64,000 bases of DNA from Alphaproteobacteria bacterium LSUCC0684 (lineage in GTDB: Bacteria > Pseudomonadota > Alphaproteobacteria > Puniceispirillales > UBA1172): the NCBI GenBank assembly GCA_041228335.1, contig CP166130.1, positions 2,070,638 through 2,134,637 of the forward strand. Reading direction: 5' to 3'. A program made the translations under genes and the position numbers. The notes beneath the pieces were generated by a model. The model was not told where the DNA came from, made no database searches, and saw nothing but the letters and a program-made list of their open reading frames with translations. Positions 8,634 to 17,762 of this stretch are shown in pieces (position 1 is the first letter of the stretch; every line of letters begins with the position of its first letter).

Positions 8634-9514
8634 AATCCTCCCTCGAATTCATCCTGATGGGGCAGAAGGCCTTCTTTGCGTTCTTCGGCGAGCACGGCAC
8701 GCATGCCATGGCGATAGTCAGGGTAGAGAAGCTCAACCCCGAGCTCCCGGCCGATCTTGCTGCTGTCGACCCGGCGGGATGTTGCGTAGAAACTCCGCGC
8801 CATGGGGCTGAGTTCAGCCTCGGCAAAAGGCACCGGCACCGGCGCCGGCACCGCCAGAAGATCCGCCGCATACCGGATGACGTCACCGGCCTCGCAAGGT
8901 GATCCATCGGCAAGATTGAGTATACGCCCGGCCTCGGGCTTCTCCATCGCGGCAGCGATGACCCGCCCCATATCCTCGACATGGATCCGGTTGAACTGAT
9001 GCCCGGGCTTGAGGATGATACGCCCCCTGCCTTCGAGCAGATCGCGGAAAGGTGAGCGGCCGGGGCCGTAAATACCGGCAGCGCGGAAGACCTCGGCCTT
9101 GAGCTGATCCTGCCAGGCGATTTCCGCCTCGCGCCGAAACTGGCCACGTTTGGTCACCGGATCCGCGGGGCTGTCCTCGGTGACCCAGCCGCCATCGGCT
9201 TCGCTATAGACGCTGGTGGCCGAGACATACCCCGCCCAGCATCCGAGTTTGCGGATCGCATCACCATGATGGCGCAAGACCGGGTCACTGCCGCCGATCA
9301 CCGCAATGGTGGAAATCACATGGGTGACGCCCTCGAACGCCGCCGCCGCATCGGCCAGCGGCGCATCATCGGCGAAAGGGAAAAGGCTGACGCCGGGCAT
9401 CTCTTCATCGATGGAACGCCGGGTTCCCCGCACCGCATAGCCGAGCCTCAGGAGATGCCGCGCCAGCACCTTGCCCGAAAACCCAAGCCCGAAAATGAAA
9501 GCTGTTTTGCTCAT
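8630..9514 (-). CDS. NAD(P)-dependent SDR epimerase-like protein (YeeZ-type)
   Basis: A 294-residue extended short-chain dehydrogenase. The dinucleotide-binding motif is IFGLGFSGKVLARHLL at the N-terminus, a variant GxGxxG. The central region has YVSATSVYSEADGGWV, with a Ser and Tyr in the active-site position, and later GIYGPGRSP and FNRIHVEDMGRVI, typical of NAD-dependent epimerase/dehydratases. The C-terminal KIGRELGVELLYPDYRHGM fits the YeeZ group. The substrate is unknown. It is the first gene of a two-gene leftward unit with the DUF1289 protein. Confidence 0.82.
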   Translation of the reverse strand: MSKTAFIFGLGFSGKVLARHLLRLGYAVRGTRRSIDEEMPGVSLFPFADDAPLADAAAAFEGVTHVISTIAVIGGSDPVLRHHGDAIRKLGCWAGYVSATSVYSEADGGWVTEDSPADPVTKRGQFRREAEIAWQDQLKAEVFRAAGIYGPGRSPFRDLLEGRGRIILKPGHQFNRIHVEDMGRVIAAAMEKPEAGRILNLADGSPCEAGDVIRYAADLLAVPAPVPVPFAEAELSPMARSFYATSRRVDSSKIGRELGVELLYPDYRHGMRAVLAEERKEGLLPHQDEFEGGF

Positions 9515-9639
9515 GCCTCAAGACTAGCACCTTCACCTCCCGAGGCAAGATCAGGATTACCTTGAAAGCCCGCGACAAATCCCCGCTTGATACCGGCAGG
9601 ATCAGACGTGTATGAAATGCGGGCAGACGGAGCCAGAGC

Positions 9640-10260
9640 ATGCCACTTTCCAAGCGGACCAGAACCACCATCAGCATCAGCGCCGGGATCGGGGCCTTTC
9701 TTGTAGCGGCCCTGCTCATCGGGTTTCTTTCGGATCAGGTGGCGCGCCGCACGGTCACCTCGACCTTCCCCGGGCTTGATACCGTCAGTTTCGATCTTGC
9801 CGCCACCTCCGGCGGAACCCGGCGCAACACCGATTTCATCGGCCGTCCAACGGCGCTGTTTTTCGGCTTTACCCATTGCCCCGAAGTCTGCCCTGCCACA
9901 CTCTACAGCCTGAGCCAGCAGATCAGCGCCATCGGCCCCGCCGCCGCCCCGCTTCAGGTGGTGTTTGTGACCGTCGATCCGGCACGTGACTCCGCCCCGG
10001 TGCTGAAAGAATATATCGACGCCATCAATCCCGGCGCCATCGGGTTGACCGGCCCGCCCGATGAGATCAACGCGATGCTGAAAGCCTTCGGGATCTACGC
10101 CGAAAAAGTCACGCTCGATGGCGGCGACTACACCATGGATCACACGGCAACGGTGTTTCTCTATGATGAAAAAGGCCGTCTTGGCGGCACGATTGCCTGG
10201 GGGGAAGACGAGCAGATTGCCCGCCGGAAACTTGAACGTCTGCTCGGGCTTGCAGGCTAA
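9640..10260 (+). CDS. SCO1/SenC family copper chaperone
   Basis: This 206-residue protein starts with a membrane anchor (ISAGIGAFLVAALLIGFL, residues 13-30) and then a thioredoxin-like domain. The copper site is complete: CPEVCP supplies the CxxxC cysteines within FGFTHCPEVCPATLYSL, and the distal His is in MDHTATVFLYD. Family members deliver copper to the CuA site of cytochrome c oxidase, or act as thiol reductants, on the outer face of the inner membrane. Its stop codon overlaps that of the convergent FAD oxidoreductase gene by four bases. No other cytochrome oxidase gene is in view. Confidence 0.9.
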   Translation: MPLSKRTRTTISISAGIGAFLVAALLIGFLSDQVARRTVTSTFPGLDTVSFDLAATSGGTRRNTDFIGRPTALFFGFTHCPEVCPATLYSLSQQISAIGPAAAPLQVVFVTVDPARDSAPVLKEYIDAINPGAIGLTGPPDEINAMLKAFGIYAEKVTLDGGDYTMDHTATVFLYDEKGRLGGTIAWGEDEQIARRKLERLLGLAG

Positions 10261-11546
10261 ATCCTGAGCTTGTCTCTCAGCTTGAACCAGGCCATGCCGA
10301 GCGCCAGCGCCGGTGTTCTGAAAATCCCGCCGGGAAAGGGCAAATGCCGGATTGCGGCAAATGTATCGAATCTGCCCGTATCGCCATCGATGGCTTCGGC
10401 GAGAATCAACGCCGCCACCCCGGTAAACGCAACGCCATGACCGGAAAACCCCTGCACAAACCAGGTGGTCTCGCCGATCTTGCCGAAATGGGGAATGCGA
10501 TCCACCGTAATCCCGATCCGGCCGGACCAGGCGCTGTCGATCTCCACCCCGGAAAGCGCCGGAAAGACCGAGGTCATGCGCCGGGACAGATCGGCCCGGA
10601 TCGCGCCACTTTCCTGGGCAAGATACGAAGCCCTGCCGCCAAAGAGCATGCGGCCATCGGCATCGATACGGAAATAGTTGAGCGCCGTATTGCAATCCGC
10701 CACGGCAATCTGGCCCGGCAGAAGCGTATGGGCAAGATTAGGGCTGAGCGGCGCCGTTGCAATGATCGCCGATGTCACCGGCGCGATTCGCTGATCCATG
10801 AGGCGCGGCGCCGTCTTGCCGAGATAGGCGTTGCCCGCCAGCACCAGCCTGTCGGCGCTGATCACCCCGCCGTCATGCTCAAGTCTGGCCGGCTTGCCGC
10901 CTTGCCCCGGGGTGATGCGCGTGATGCGGCAGCCTTCGTGAATGATGACCCCGGCCTCAACCGCCGCCCGCGCCAGCCCATGGAGATATTTGAGCGGCTG
11001 AAGATGCCCAGAATGCGCATCATGAAGACCGCCAATATAGGCATCACTGGCGATATGGGGGGCAAGCGCCTCCTTGTCCGCAAGAAAGGTCAGCCCTTCA
11101 TAGCCTTCGTCTTCCCATTCCTTCTGCATGGCGTTGAGCTCGTCGAGCTGGCGGCGGTGCAGGGCCGCATGCAGATACCCGAATTTAAGATCAGCATCGA
11201 TGTTATGACGCCGGCAGCGATCGATCACGATCTCCCTGCCCAGCATCCCCACCTCCCAGGCCATGCGCCGTTGCTGCGGCGGGATACGCCTGGCGATCTT
11301 GGCAAAATCCGTGGTCCAGCCCTGACAGAGCTGGCCGCCATTCCGGCCGGAAGCTCCATAGCCTATCCGTTCGGCTTCATAGAGATGGACGCGGTAGCCT
11401 CTCTCGCGGAGATTGAGCGCCGTGGATACGCCGGTGAAACCGCCCCCCACCACGGCGACATCCACCTGCTGGTCCCCTTCTGGTGGCGGATAAGGTTGCC
11501 CGAGGTCAATGGTATCCGCATAGATCGAAGATGGAGATTGGGCCAT
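10257..11546 (-). CDS. FAD-dependent oxidoreductase, gamma-glutamylputrescine oxidase-like
   Basis: A DAO-type flavoprotein of about 429 residues. The FAD motif is VAVVGGGFTGVSTALNL near the N-terminus, and YGASGRNGGQLCQGW is the segment typical of PuuB/OrdL-like amine oxidases. FSGHGVAFTGVAALILAEAI closes the FAD fold. The start at 11546 overlaps the stop of the puuA-like gene as TAATG, which implies coupling; an in-frame ATG at 11564 is also possible. In the Puu pathway this enzyme oxidises gamma-glutamylputrescine to the aldehyde. The adjacent glutamylpolyamine synthetase makes that the most likely role, but other N-glutamyl amines are possible. Confidence 0.82.
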   Translation of the reverse strand: MAQSPSSIYADTIDLGQPYPPPEGDQQVDVAVVGGGFTGVSTALNLRERGYRVHLYEAERIGYGASGRNGGQLCQGWTTDFAKIARRIPPQQRRMAWEVGMLGREIVIDRCRRHNIDADLKFGYLHAALHRRQLDELNAMQKEWEDEGYEGLTFLADKEALAPHIASDAYIGGLHDAHSGHLQPLKYLHGLARAAVEAGVIIHEGCRITRITPGQGGKPARLEHDGGVISADRLVLAGNAYLGKTAPRLMDQRIAPVTSAIIATAPLSPNLAHTLLPGQIAVADCNTALNYFRIDADGRMLFGGRASYLAQESGAIRADLSRRMTSVFPALSGVEIDSAWSGRIGITVDRIPHFGKIGETTWFVQGFSGHGVAFTGVAALILAEAIDGDTGRFDTFAAIRHLPFPGGIFRTPALALGMAWFKLRDKLRI

Positions 11547-12913
11547 TATCGGTACCAGGCCCATTCGAGTGGCGTGACCGTGCTGTTGAACGTCAGGCGT
11601 TCATATTCCTTGGTCTCCGCGTAAACATGACGATATTCCTCCCCGAGCCAGCGGCCGATGAAGGCGCTCTCGCGGAAGCAGGCATTGGCTTCGGCCCATG
11701 TTGCTGGCAGGCCGTCGCGGTCCGGCGTCGCATAGGCATTGCCCGTGGTGATCGGCGGCGGCGTGATCCTGGCCGCCATGCCTTCGGCCATCGCGCCGAG
11801 GATAAGCGTCGTGGCAAGGTAGGGGTTCACATCGGCGCTGCCGCAGCGATGTTCGAGCCGCCTTGATTGCGGGCTTCCGGGCGGGATGCGGAAACTTACG
11901 GTGCGGTTGTTTTCGCCCCAGCTTCGGTCAATCGGCGCGTAATGGCCCGGCTGAATACGTCGCCAGGCATTGGCATTGGGAGAGAACACCGCCATGCTGT
12001 CACCCAGAAAATGCCCCATGCCCCCCGCCGCATGGCGAAGATTTGGGCTGCTGTCGGCACTCTTGCCGTCATCTTCACGCAAAAGATTGCCGCCCTCGGC
12101 ATCCCAGAGACTGGCATGCAGGTGAAAGCCCGAACCTGTGTCATCGGCAAAAGGCTTGCCCATGAATGTCACATCAAGCCCGTGCTGGCGCGCCACCAGC
12201 CGGGCAAGCCTGCGCAGCAGAACCGCCTCATCGCAGGCCCTCAGCGCATCATCACGATGGGTGAGGTTGATTTCAAACTGGCCGCGTCCATATTCGGCGA
12301 TCGCCGTATCGGCGCCAACGGCAATATCCTGGCAGGCCGCCTTGATGGCTTCGATAACCGGCTTGAATTCATCATAGGCATCGATGCCGTAAATCTGGTT
12401 GGTGGGTTGCCCCTGCCCCTGGGCAGGGACGATTGCCGGCCTGCCCATGCCGGTTTCATCGGTGGCCGGATCAATGAGATAAAACTCAAGTTCAGGGGCA
12501 ATCACCGGATATATCCCCTGATCAGCCAGCATCCCGAGGGCACGATCAAGAATACTGCGCGGATCAAGAGGATGCGGCGCGCCATCATCGGTCATCATCT
12601 GGATCATCACCCCGGCTTCGCGCCCGTCCGTTCCGGGCAGGGCATGGAAGGTGCCGGGGATGACATGCCAGGGGAAATCCTTGTCCCCTGTCTCCCAGAC
12701 GAGACCGGTTGAGGCAACCGATTCGCCCGTGGCATCAGTGCCGAAGACACTGGCGGGCAGATACACCCCCTCGGCATAGAGCTTTTCAAGCCCCGCTGCC
12801 GGCAGGATCTTGCCCCGCATGATGCCGTTGCTGTCGGCAAACATCGCCGTGACGGTTTCGAGTCCGGGGAAAGATGCACGAATATCACGAGGGGTATCCA
12901 GAGCCGACGACAT
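11546..12913 (-). CDS. Glutamine synthetase family, gamma-glutamylpolyamine synthetase (PuuA-like)
   Basis: A GlnA-fold enzyme of 455 residues. Family motifs include the metal-binding IAPELEFYLID, YGRGQFEINL, FMGKPFADDTGSGFHLHASLW and the arginine-rich ENNRTVSFRIPPG. The FxGKPFxxDxGSGxHxH variant fits the PuuA/GlnT group rather than nitrogen-assimilating GlnA. It would ligate glutamate to putrescine or another amine using ATP. ATG 12913 is preferred over ATG 12919 because an AAGGA site lies six bases upstream of the former. It is divergent from the aminotransferase-speB pair across a gap of about 80 bases, and followed by a coupled PuuB-like oxidase. Confidence 0.86.
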   Translation of the reverse strand: MSSALDTPRDIRASFPGLETVTAMFADSNGIMRGKILPAAGLEKLYAEGVYLPASVFGTDATGESVASTGLVWETGDKDFPWHVIPGTFHALPGTDGREAGVMIQMMTDDGAPHPLDPRSILDRALGMLADQGIYPVIAPELEFYLIDPATDETGMGRPAIVPAQGQGQPTNQIYGIDAYDEFKPVIEAIKAACQDIAVGADTAIAEYGRGQFEINLTHRDDALRACDEAVLLRRLARLVARQHGLDVTFMGKPFADDTGSGFHLHASLWDAEGGNLLREDDGKSADSSPNLRHAAGGMGHFLGDSMAVFSPNANAWRRIQPGHYAPIDRSWGENNRTVSFRIPPGSPQSRRLEHRCGSADVNPYLATTLILGAMAEGMAARITPPPITTGNAYATPDRDGLPATWAEANACFRESAFIGRWLGEEYRHVYAETKEYERLTFNSTVTPLEWAWYR

Positions 12914-12996
12914 AATCATTCCTTCACAATCTCTAGGCGTTGAACCAGATTCATCTTATAGTGATATATCAAAACAACAAGACAAACGGTATAATC

Positions 12997-14358
12997 ATGA
13001 ACGACATCAGCCCAACCCTGTCCGATATCGATATCAGCCATCATCTTCATCCCTTTACCGACTACAAGTCCATGAAGAAGGAAGGCACCCGCATCATCAC
13101 CCATGCCGAAGGTCACGATATCATCGACAGTGACGGCAACCGCATTCTGGATGCCATGGCCGGTCTCTGGTGCGTCAATGTCGGCTATGGCCGCACCGAA
13201 CTGATCGAGGCGGCAACCGAACAGCTTCGCAAACTCCCCTATTACAACACCTTCTTCAAGACCAGCAACGCCCCGGCAGCCGAACTCGCGGAACGGCTGG
13301 CCGAGATCTCACCTGCCGGACTTGATCATGTCTTTTTCGCCAATTCAGGATCCGAGGCCAATGATACGATCGTCCGGATGATCCGGCACTACTGGGCACT
13401 TGAAGGCCGCCCGGAAAAACAGGTGATCATCAGCCGTAATTATGGCTACCATGGCTCGACCACTGTTGCCGCCAGTATGGGCGGGATGAGCGGCATGCAC
13501 GCCCAGGCGGCCCGCCTGCCTGATTTCCGGCATATCAAGCCGCCTTACGGTTTCCTCTACCAGGGCAATATGGACGACGCCACCTTTGCCGAGACCGCCG
13601 CGTCCTGGCTTGAAGCGGAGATTCTGGCAACGGGCAGCGACAACATCGCCGCCTTTATCGCCGAACCCGTGCAGGGCGCAGGCGGCGTCATCATTCCGCC
13701 GGCCGGGTATTTTGATCATATCCAGGCCATCTGCCGCAAACATGACATTCTCTTCGTTGCCGATGAAGTCATCACCGGATATGGCCGTACCGGCCAGTGG
13801 TTTGCCAGCCAGACCATGGGGCTTGAACCCGATCTCATGGCGACGGCCAAGGGGCTGACCTCGGGCTATATGCCCATGTCGGCCGTGCTGGTCGGCGATC
13901 GTGTCTCAAGAAGGCTCATTGAGGATGGGGGTGAATTCTATCACGGCTTCACCTATTCGGGGCATCCCGTTGCCGCCGCGGTGGCGCTGGCCAATCTTGA
14001 TCTGATCGAACGTGAAGGCCTCATCACACGGGTGCGGGAGGATACCGGCCCCTATCTTGCCGAAGCGCTTTCACGACTTGATGATCATCCGCTGGTCGGG
14101 GAAACCCGAAGCTTCGGCCTTCTGGGAGCGATCGAACTCGTGGCCGATAAAAACGGGCCGGAAATGTTCGAAAACGAGGGCCAGACCGGCATCATCTGCC
14201 GTGACCACGCCATCGCCCGGGGGATGATGATGCGGGCGGTGCGCGACGGCATGATCCTCTCGCCACCCCTGACCTTCACCCGCGATGACATTGATCGGGT
14301 GATCAGCATTACCCGCGCCGCCCTTGACGATACGCTCAAAACCCTGGGGAGATCCTGA
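12997..14358 (+). CDS. Class III PLP aminotransferase, polyamine:pyruvate type (SpuC-like)
   Basis: A class III omega-aminotransferase of 453 residues. It shows the fold-type I features AMAGLWCVNVGYGR, FANSGSEANDT, NYGYHGST, ADEVITGYGRTG and the PLP lysine in MATAKGLTSGYMP. Subgroup features fit polyamine, beta-alanine or taurine:pyruvate aminotransferases, and the flanking agmatinase and PuuA-like genes point to putrescine or a related diamine. The window frame extends upstream to 12940, but ATG 12997 (MNDISPTLSD) fits family length better. Its stop overlaps the speB start by one base. Exact amino donor is inferred from neighbours. Confidence 0.85.
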   Translation: MNDISPTLSDIDISHHLHPFTDYKSMKKEGTRIITHAEGHDIIDSDGNRILDAMAGLWCVNVGYGRTELIEAATEQLRKLPYYNTFFKTSNAPAAELAERLAEISPAGLDHVFFANSGSEANDTIVRMIRHYWALEGRPEKQVIISRNYGYHGSTTVAASMGGMSGMHAQAARLPDFRHIKPPYGFLYQGNMDDATFAETAASWLEAEILATGSDNIAAFIAEPVQGAGGVIIPPAGYFDHIQAICRKHDILFVADEVITGYGRTGQWFASQTMGLEPDLMATAKGLTSGYMPMSAVLVGDRVSRRLIEDGGEFYHGFTYSGHPVAAAVALANLDLIEREGLITRVREDTGPYLAEALSRLDDHPLVGETRSFGLLGAIELVADKNGPEMFENEGQTGIICRDHAIARGMMMRAVRDGMILSPPLTFTRDDIDRVISITRAALDDTLKTLGRS

Positions 14359-15335
14359 TGCCGGTTGATTATTTCAACAGTGACGCGGCGTTTCTGCGCG
14401 ACGAGATCAAAGGAACGCTGCATGAGATGACCTATGCCGGCGCGCTCAGCTTTCTGCGCCGCAAATACACCCGCGACCTTCGGGGCGTGGATATCGCGGT
14501 GAGCGGCATTCCCTTTGACGGGGCCGTGACCAATCGGCCGGGATGCCGGTTCGGGCCAAGGGCGATCCGCAGCGCTTCCACCGAACTTGCCAGCCTCAAG
14601 GCTTTTCCTTTCGGCTTTGATATCTTTGACACGCTGGCCGTGGTCGATTACGGCGACTGCGCCCTTGACCCGCACGATCCGTCTTCGATACCGGAGACCA
14701 TCACCCGCCACGCGCGTCACATTCTCGGCTCTGGCGCAAAGATGCTGACCTTCGGCGGCGATCATTTCGTCTCGAATCCGCTCATCCGCGCCCATGCCGA
14801 GTTGCATGGCCCGGTGGCACTGGTGCAGTTTGACGCCCATTGCGATACCTGGGATGATGGCGGCTCGACCCTCAATCACGGCTCGATGTTCCTGCATGCC
14901 AAGGAGGACGGCCTTCTCAAGGTGGACAAATCGATCCAGGTCGGGCTCAGATCCTATAACGACAGCGATCATGGTTTTGAAATCCTCACCAGCCCTTGGG
15001 TTCATCGCAACGGGATAGATGCCACCCTCAACGCCATTCTGGAACGTGTCGGCGATGCGCCCTGCTATATCAGTTTCGATATCGACTGCCTTGATCCGGC
15101 TTTCGCCCCGGGGACGGGAACACCGGTTCCCGGCGGGCTTGCCACCTGGCAAGCGCTTGAGCTGATCCGCGGGCTTGCGCCGCTCAACATGATCGGTTTT
15201 GATCTTGTCGAAGTGTCGCCAGCCTATGATCACGCCGATGTCACGGCCATGGCGGCGGCGAATATCGCCCATGACTGGCTTGCCGTGATGGCCGGGAAAG
15301 CTGGTGCGACGTCGCATCCGGTTGGCCGGATCTGA
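14358..15335 (+). CDS. speB: Agmatinase SpeB / ureohydrolase
   Basis: A 325-residue ureohydrolase with all three manganese-site motifs: FGGDHF, FDAHCDTWDD and SFDIDCLDPAFAPGTGTP followed by VPGG. The LIRAHAELHGPVALVQFDAH stretch and HGSMFLHA are close to Escherichia coli SpeB. The enzyme would convert agmatine to putrescine and urea, feeding the adjacent aminotransferase and the divergent glutamylpolyamine route. It is translationally coupled to the aminotransferase (TGATG). Guanidinobutyrase or guanidinopropionase activity cannot be excluded from sequence. Confidence 0.88.
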   Translation: MPVDYFNSDAAFLRDEIKGTLHEMTYAGALSFLRRKYTRDLRGVDIAVSGIPFDGAVTNRPGCRFGPRAIRSASTELASLKAFPFGFDIFDTLAVVDYGDCALDPHDPSSIPETITRHARHILGSGAKMLTFGGDHFVSNPLIRAHAELHGPVALVQFDAHCDTWDDGGSTLNHGSMFLHAKEDGLLKVDKSIQVGLRSYNDSDHGFEILTSPWVHRNGIDATLNAILERVGDAPCYISFDIDCLDPAFAPGTGTPVPGGLATWQALELIRGLAPLNMIGFDLVEVSPAYDHADVTAMAAANIAHDWLAVMAGKAGATSHPVGRI

Positions 15336-15391
15336 CCATTTCCAGGGGGGCGGTGCCACCGCCGCGCAAGCAGGCTCTTCTGCGCATCCTC

Positions 15392-15589
15392 CTATCGGGG
15401 AGGTGAAGGCTCGCAACTCGCGCCATCGCAGCAGGGCATGGCATTGACGCCGCAAAACGCGCATTGCCCGTGGCCATGCACCCATACAAGTTGTTCGGGC
15501 TGGCCGCAGAAAAGGCATCTCGGGCCATCATGTTGAGCTTCTGCTGATGCAGAACCCTTGCGCCGTGGGGTGAGATCAGGTTCCGTCAT
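15392..15589 (-). CDS. Small cysteine-rich zinc-ribbon-like protein
   Basis: A 65-residue protein with paired cysteines CLFCGQ and CAFCG, then CCDG and one more Cys near the C-terminus, a pattern suggesting a small zinc ribbon. It starts 10 bases after the stop of the EamA transporter gene on the same strand. The frame is open further upstream into that gene, but ATG 15589 (MTEPDLTPRR) avoids overlap and places the cysteines in a compact protein. No function is recognised. Confidence 0.6.
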   Translation of the reverse strand: MTEPDLTPRRKGSASAEAQHDGPRCLFCGQPEQLVWVHGHGQCAFCGVNAMPCCDGASCEPSPPR

Positions 15590-15599
15590 GGATGGGAGT

Positions 15600-16457
15600 C
15601 TACCTGCTTTCCGGCCTGTTGACCAGCCAGACACCCGCGCAGGCCGTAGCGACACCGGCAATCCCGATCGGCCCGAGTGTCTCGCCAAAGGCGAAATACC
15701 CCATGATGGCGGAAACCGGCGGCACCAGAAAGAACAGGCTTGATGTCGCCGCCATTTTCCCGATCCGGATCAGATACATCAGAATAGTAACCGCCCCGAT
15801 GGACACCATGCTGATGATCCAGATCATCGACAAGGTTACCGGCATCGTCCATTCAAGATGATAGCTCTCCACCGTCAGCAGCAAGAGCCCGTAGAATAAA
15901 GCCGCCGCCACGGCATGTATCACGTTGCTGGACACAAGATCCACCTCCTGGGCATATCGTTTCTGCATGATCGTGCCGACGGACATGGCGGCGACACCGA
16001 CAACACAAGAGAAAAACCCCCATCCCGGCACTTCCCCGCCAAGCCTCGGCCAGACAACGATCAGCACCCCGATCATGCCGAGCACGATCCCGAGCCACTG
16101 AACAGGGCGGATATCTTCCTTGAGCGCGGCAAGGGCGATCATGCAGGTAATCACCGGCTGGATGGAAACGACCAGCGCTGAAATTCCTGCAGGCGTGCCG
16201 ATAGAAATGGCGAAAAACACCCCGCCCAGATAGACCCCATGCATCAGGCAACCCGCGATGGCGGTGGGGATGAGTGTGCGGCGGTCAGGCCAGGCAGAAC
16301 GCATCACCAGCGCCATCACCGCAAACAGCGCCGCGACGATCGCGAAACGTGTAAAGAGATAACTGAACGGCCCGGCATCGGTCAGCCCGTATTTGGCGGA
16401 GACAAAAGCGCTGGCCCAGAGCACAACGAAAATCGAAGGGAAAAAATAAGTCGGCAT
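15600..16457 (-). CDS. EamA/DMT family transporter
   Basis: A 285-residue protein made of about ten hydrophobic helices in two homologous halves, each with the EamA pattern. The first starts FFPSIFVVLWASAFVSAKYGL; the second half holds SMIWIISMVSIGAVTILMYL and FLVPPVSAIMGYFAFGE. The latter is a hallmark of drug/metabolite exporters. It sits in the inner membrane and probably exports a metabolite or amino acid derivative; the substrate cannot be read from sequence. A small cysteine-rich gene follows within 10 bases. It is divergent from the FAD monooxygenase gene. Confidence 0.87.
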   Translation of the reverse strand: MPTYFFPSIFVVLWASAFVSAKYGLTDAGPFSYLFTRFAIVAALFAVMALVMRSAWPDRRTLIPTAIAGCLMHGVYLGGVFFAISIGTPAGISALVVSIQPVITCMIALAALKEDIRPVQWLGIVLGMIGVLIVVWPRLGGEVPGWGFFSCVVGVAAMSVGTIMQKRYAQEVDLVSSNVIHAVAAALFYGLLLLTVESYHLEWTMPVTLSMIWIISMVSIGAVTILMYLIRIGKMAATSSLFFLVPPVSAIMGYFAFGETLGPIGIAGVATACAGVWLVNRPESR

Positions 16458-16564
16458 CTGGCCAATCCGGAAAAACGGCAGGTAAGATTTCCATTATGGC
16501 ATAAAGCCTTTGCCTGTCACCTGGATTTCGCTAGGTTTGGTGATCAGCTACGGATTGGAATCTC

Positions 16565-17707
16565 ATGCCTGCCAGAAGAAAGACATCGATCACCCCTCTT
16601 GCCATTATCGGCGATGGCATTGCCGGATACGCCATGGCGTTGGCCTTTGCCCGCAAGGGCCATGAGTTGCAGCTGATTTCCTCCGGCCGCGGCGCTGTTC
16701 CCGGCGGTGTCCAGATGGCACCCAACACCTGGTCTGCTCTTGCCGGCCTTGGGGTTCGGGAAGATCTGGAAGCCATGGCAACGCCGCTCATGATGATGCG
16801 CCTTCTGTCGCTGGAAAATGGGATAACGCTGGTCTCCCTGCCTCTTAATGATCGCCCCGGGCGGCATTTCTATGCCAGCATGCGTCGGGCACGGCTGATC
16901 GAAACCCTCGCCAAAGCCGTTGAGGCCACCGGCCGGGTCGAGATTCTGACAGGTACCGTTCACCGGATCACCCAGAAGAGCGATCACGCCGAAGCCGCCC
17001 TGGACGATGGCCGAGCCGTCAAGGCGGCATGGCTGATCGGGGCCGACGGCGCCGCCGGCATAAGCCGCCAATATGTCGAGGCAGGCGGCACGCCTCAGCC
17101 GCAACCACGACGCCTTGCCTTCCGGATGGTGCTCAATAAAGCGCAAGCACCTGGGCTTGCGGGGCGGGCAACGAATGTCTGGCTGGGCAGAGGTGGGCAT
17201 ATCGTCCATTACCCGCTTGATGGGGAGGATATCAATCTGGTGGTCATGACATCACCGTCATCAAGGGCGGTTGAGGAGGCCGCACGGATGCTGACCCGGC
17301 AGCAGCGTCTGGCCCCGGCCGCCGATGCGCTTGAGGCATCCTTTGCCCAGCCGCTGATGGACTGGCCCTTGCTCGATACCTGGCAGCGCGGCCGGGTGAT
17401 ACTGGCCGGTGACGCCGCCCACCCGATGCCGCCGCATCTGGCGCAGGGCGCGGGCCAGTCGCTGATCGATGCCGCCGCCATGGTGCGGCGGCTTGAACAC
17501 ATCTCCCCCGGCGATGATCTGCAACCTGTGTTCAGCGCCTGGTCAGCCGAACGCGTCCGGCAACTCAGCGGTATCACCCGGGATGCGCGGCGGGCAGGTG
17601 ATCTCTTTTCGCTAGAGGGGCCCCTGGCACGGGTGCGGAATATCGGGCTTCACGGCATCGGCAATGCGGTGCTGGGGCGGCATCTGGACCGGCTCTGGAG
17701 TCAATGA
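16565..17707 (+). CDS. FAD-dependent aromatic-type monooxygenase
   Basis: A 380-residue group A flavoprotein monooxygenase. The N-terminal FAD motif is IIGDGIAGYAMALAFARKGH, and the late GDAAHPMPPHLAQGAGQ motif is diagnostic of the UbiH/salicylate hydroxylase family. The central DG motif appears as LIGADGAAGISRQ. Such enzymes hydroxylate phenolic or quinone-like substrates using NAD(P)H and O2. The substrate is not evident. The gene stands alone, divergent from the EamA transporter, which could export a related compound, although this is speculation. Confidence 0.83.
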   Translation: MPARRKTSITPLAIIGDGIAGYAMALAFARKGHELQLISSGRGAVPGGVQMAPNTWSALAGLGVREDLEAMATPLMMMRLLSLENGITLVSLPLNDRPGRHFYASMRRARLIETLAKAVEATGRVEILTGTVHRITQKSDHAEAALDDGRAVKAAWLIGADGAAGISRQYVEAGGTPQPQPRRLAFRMVLNKAQAPGLAGRATNVWLGRGGHIVHYPLDGEDINLVVMTSPSSRAVEEAARMLTRQQRLAPAADALEASFAQPLMDWPLLDTWQRGRVILAGDAAHPMPPHLAQGAGQSLIDAAAMVRRLEHISPGDDLQPVFSAWSAERVRQLSGITRDARRAGDLFSLEGPLARVRNIGLHGIGNAVLGRHLDRLWSQ

Positions 17708-17737
17708 AAAACGCCCGGGAGATTCCCCCCCGGGCGC
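17706..17737 (-). terminator. Intrinsic terminator of the BI-1 gene
   Basis: An 8-bp perfect stem (CGCCCGGG at 17712-17719 with CCCGGGCG at 17729-17736) is followed, in the minus-strand direction, by a run of five T. It lies 26 bases beyond the stop of the Bax inhibitor-1 gene. On the plus strand the stem lacks a T-run, so it mainly serves leftward transcription. Confidence 0.8.
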
Positions 17738-17762
17738 CATATTGTCTTGAATGATCCTGCGG

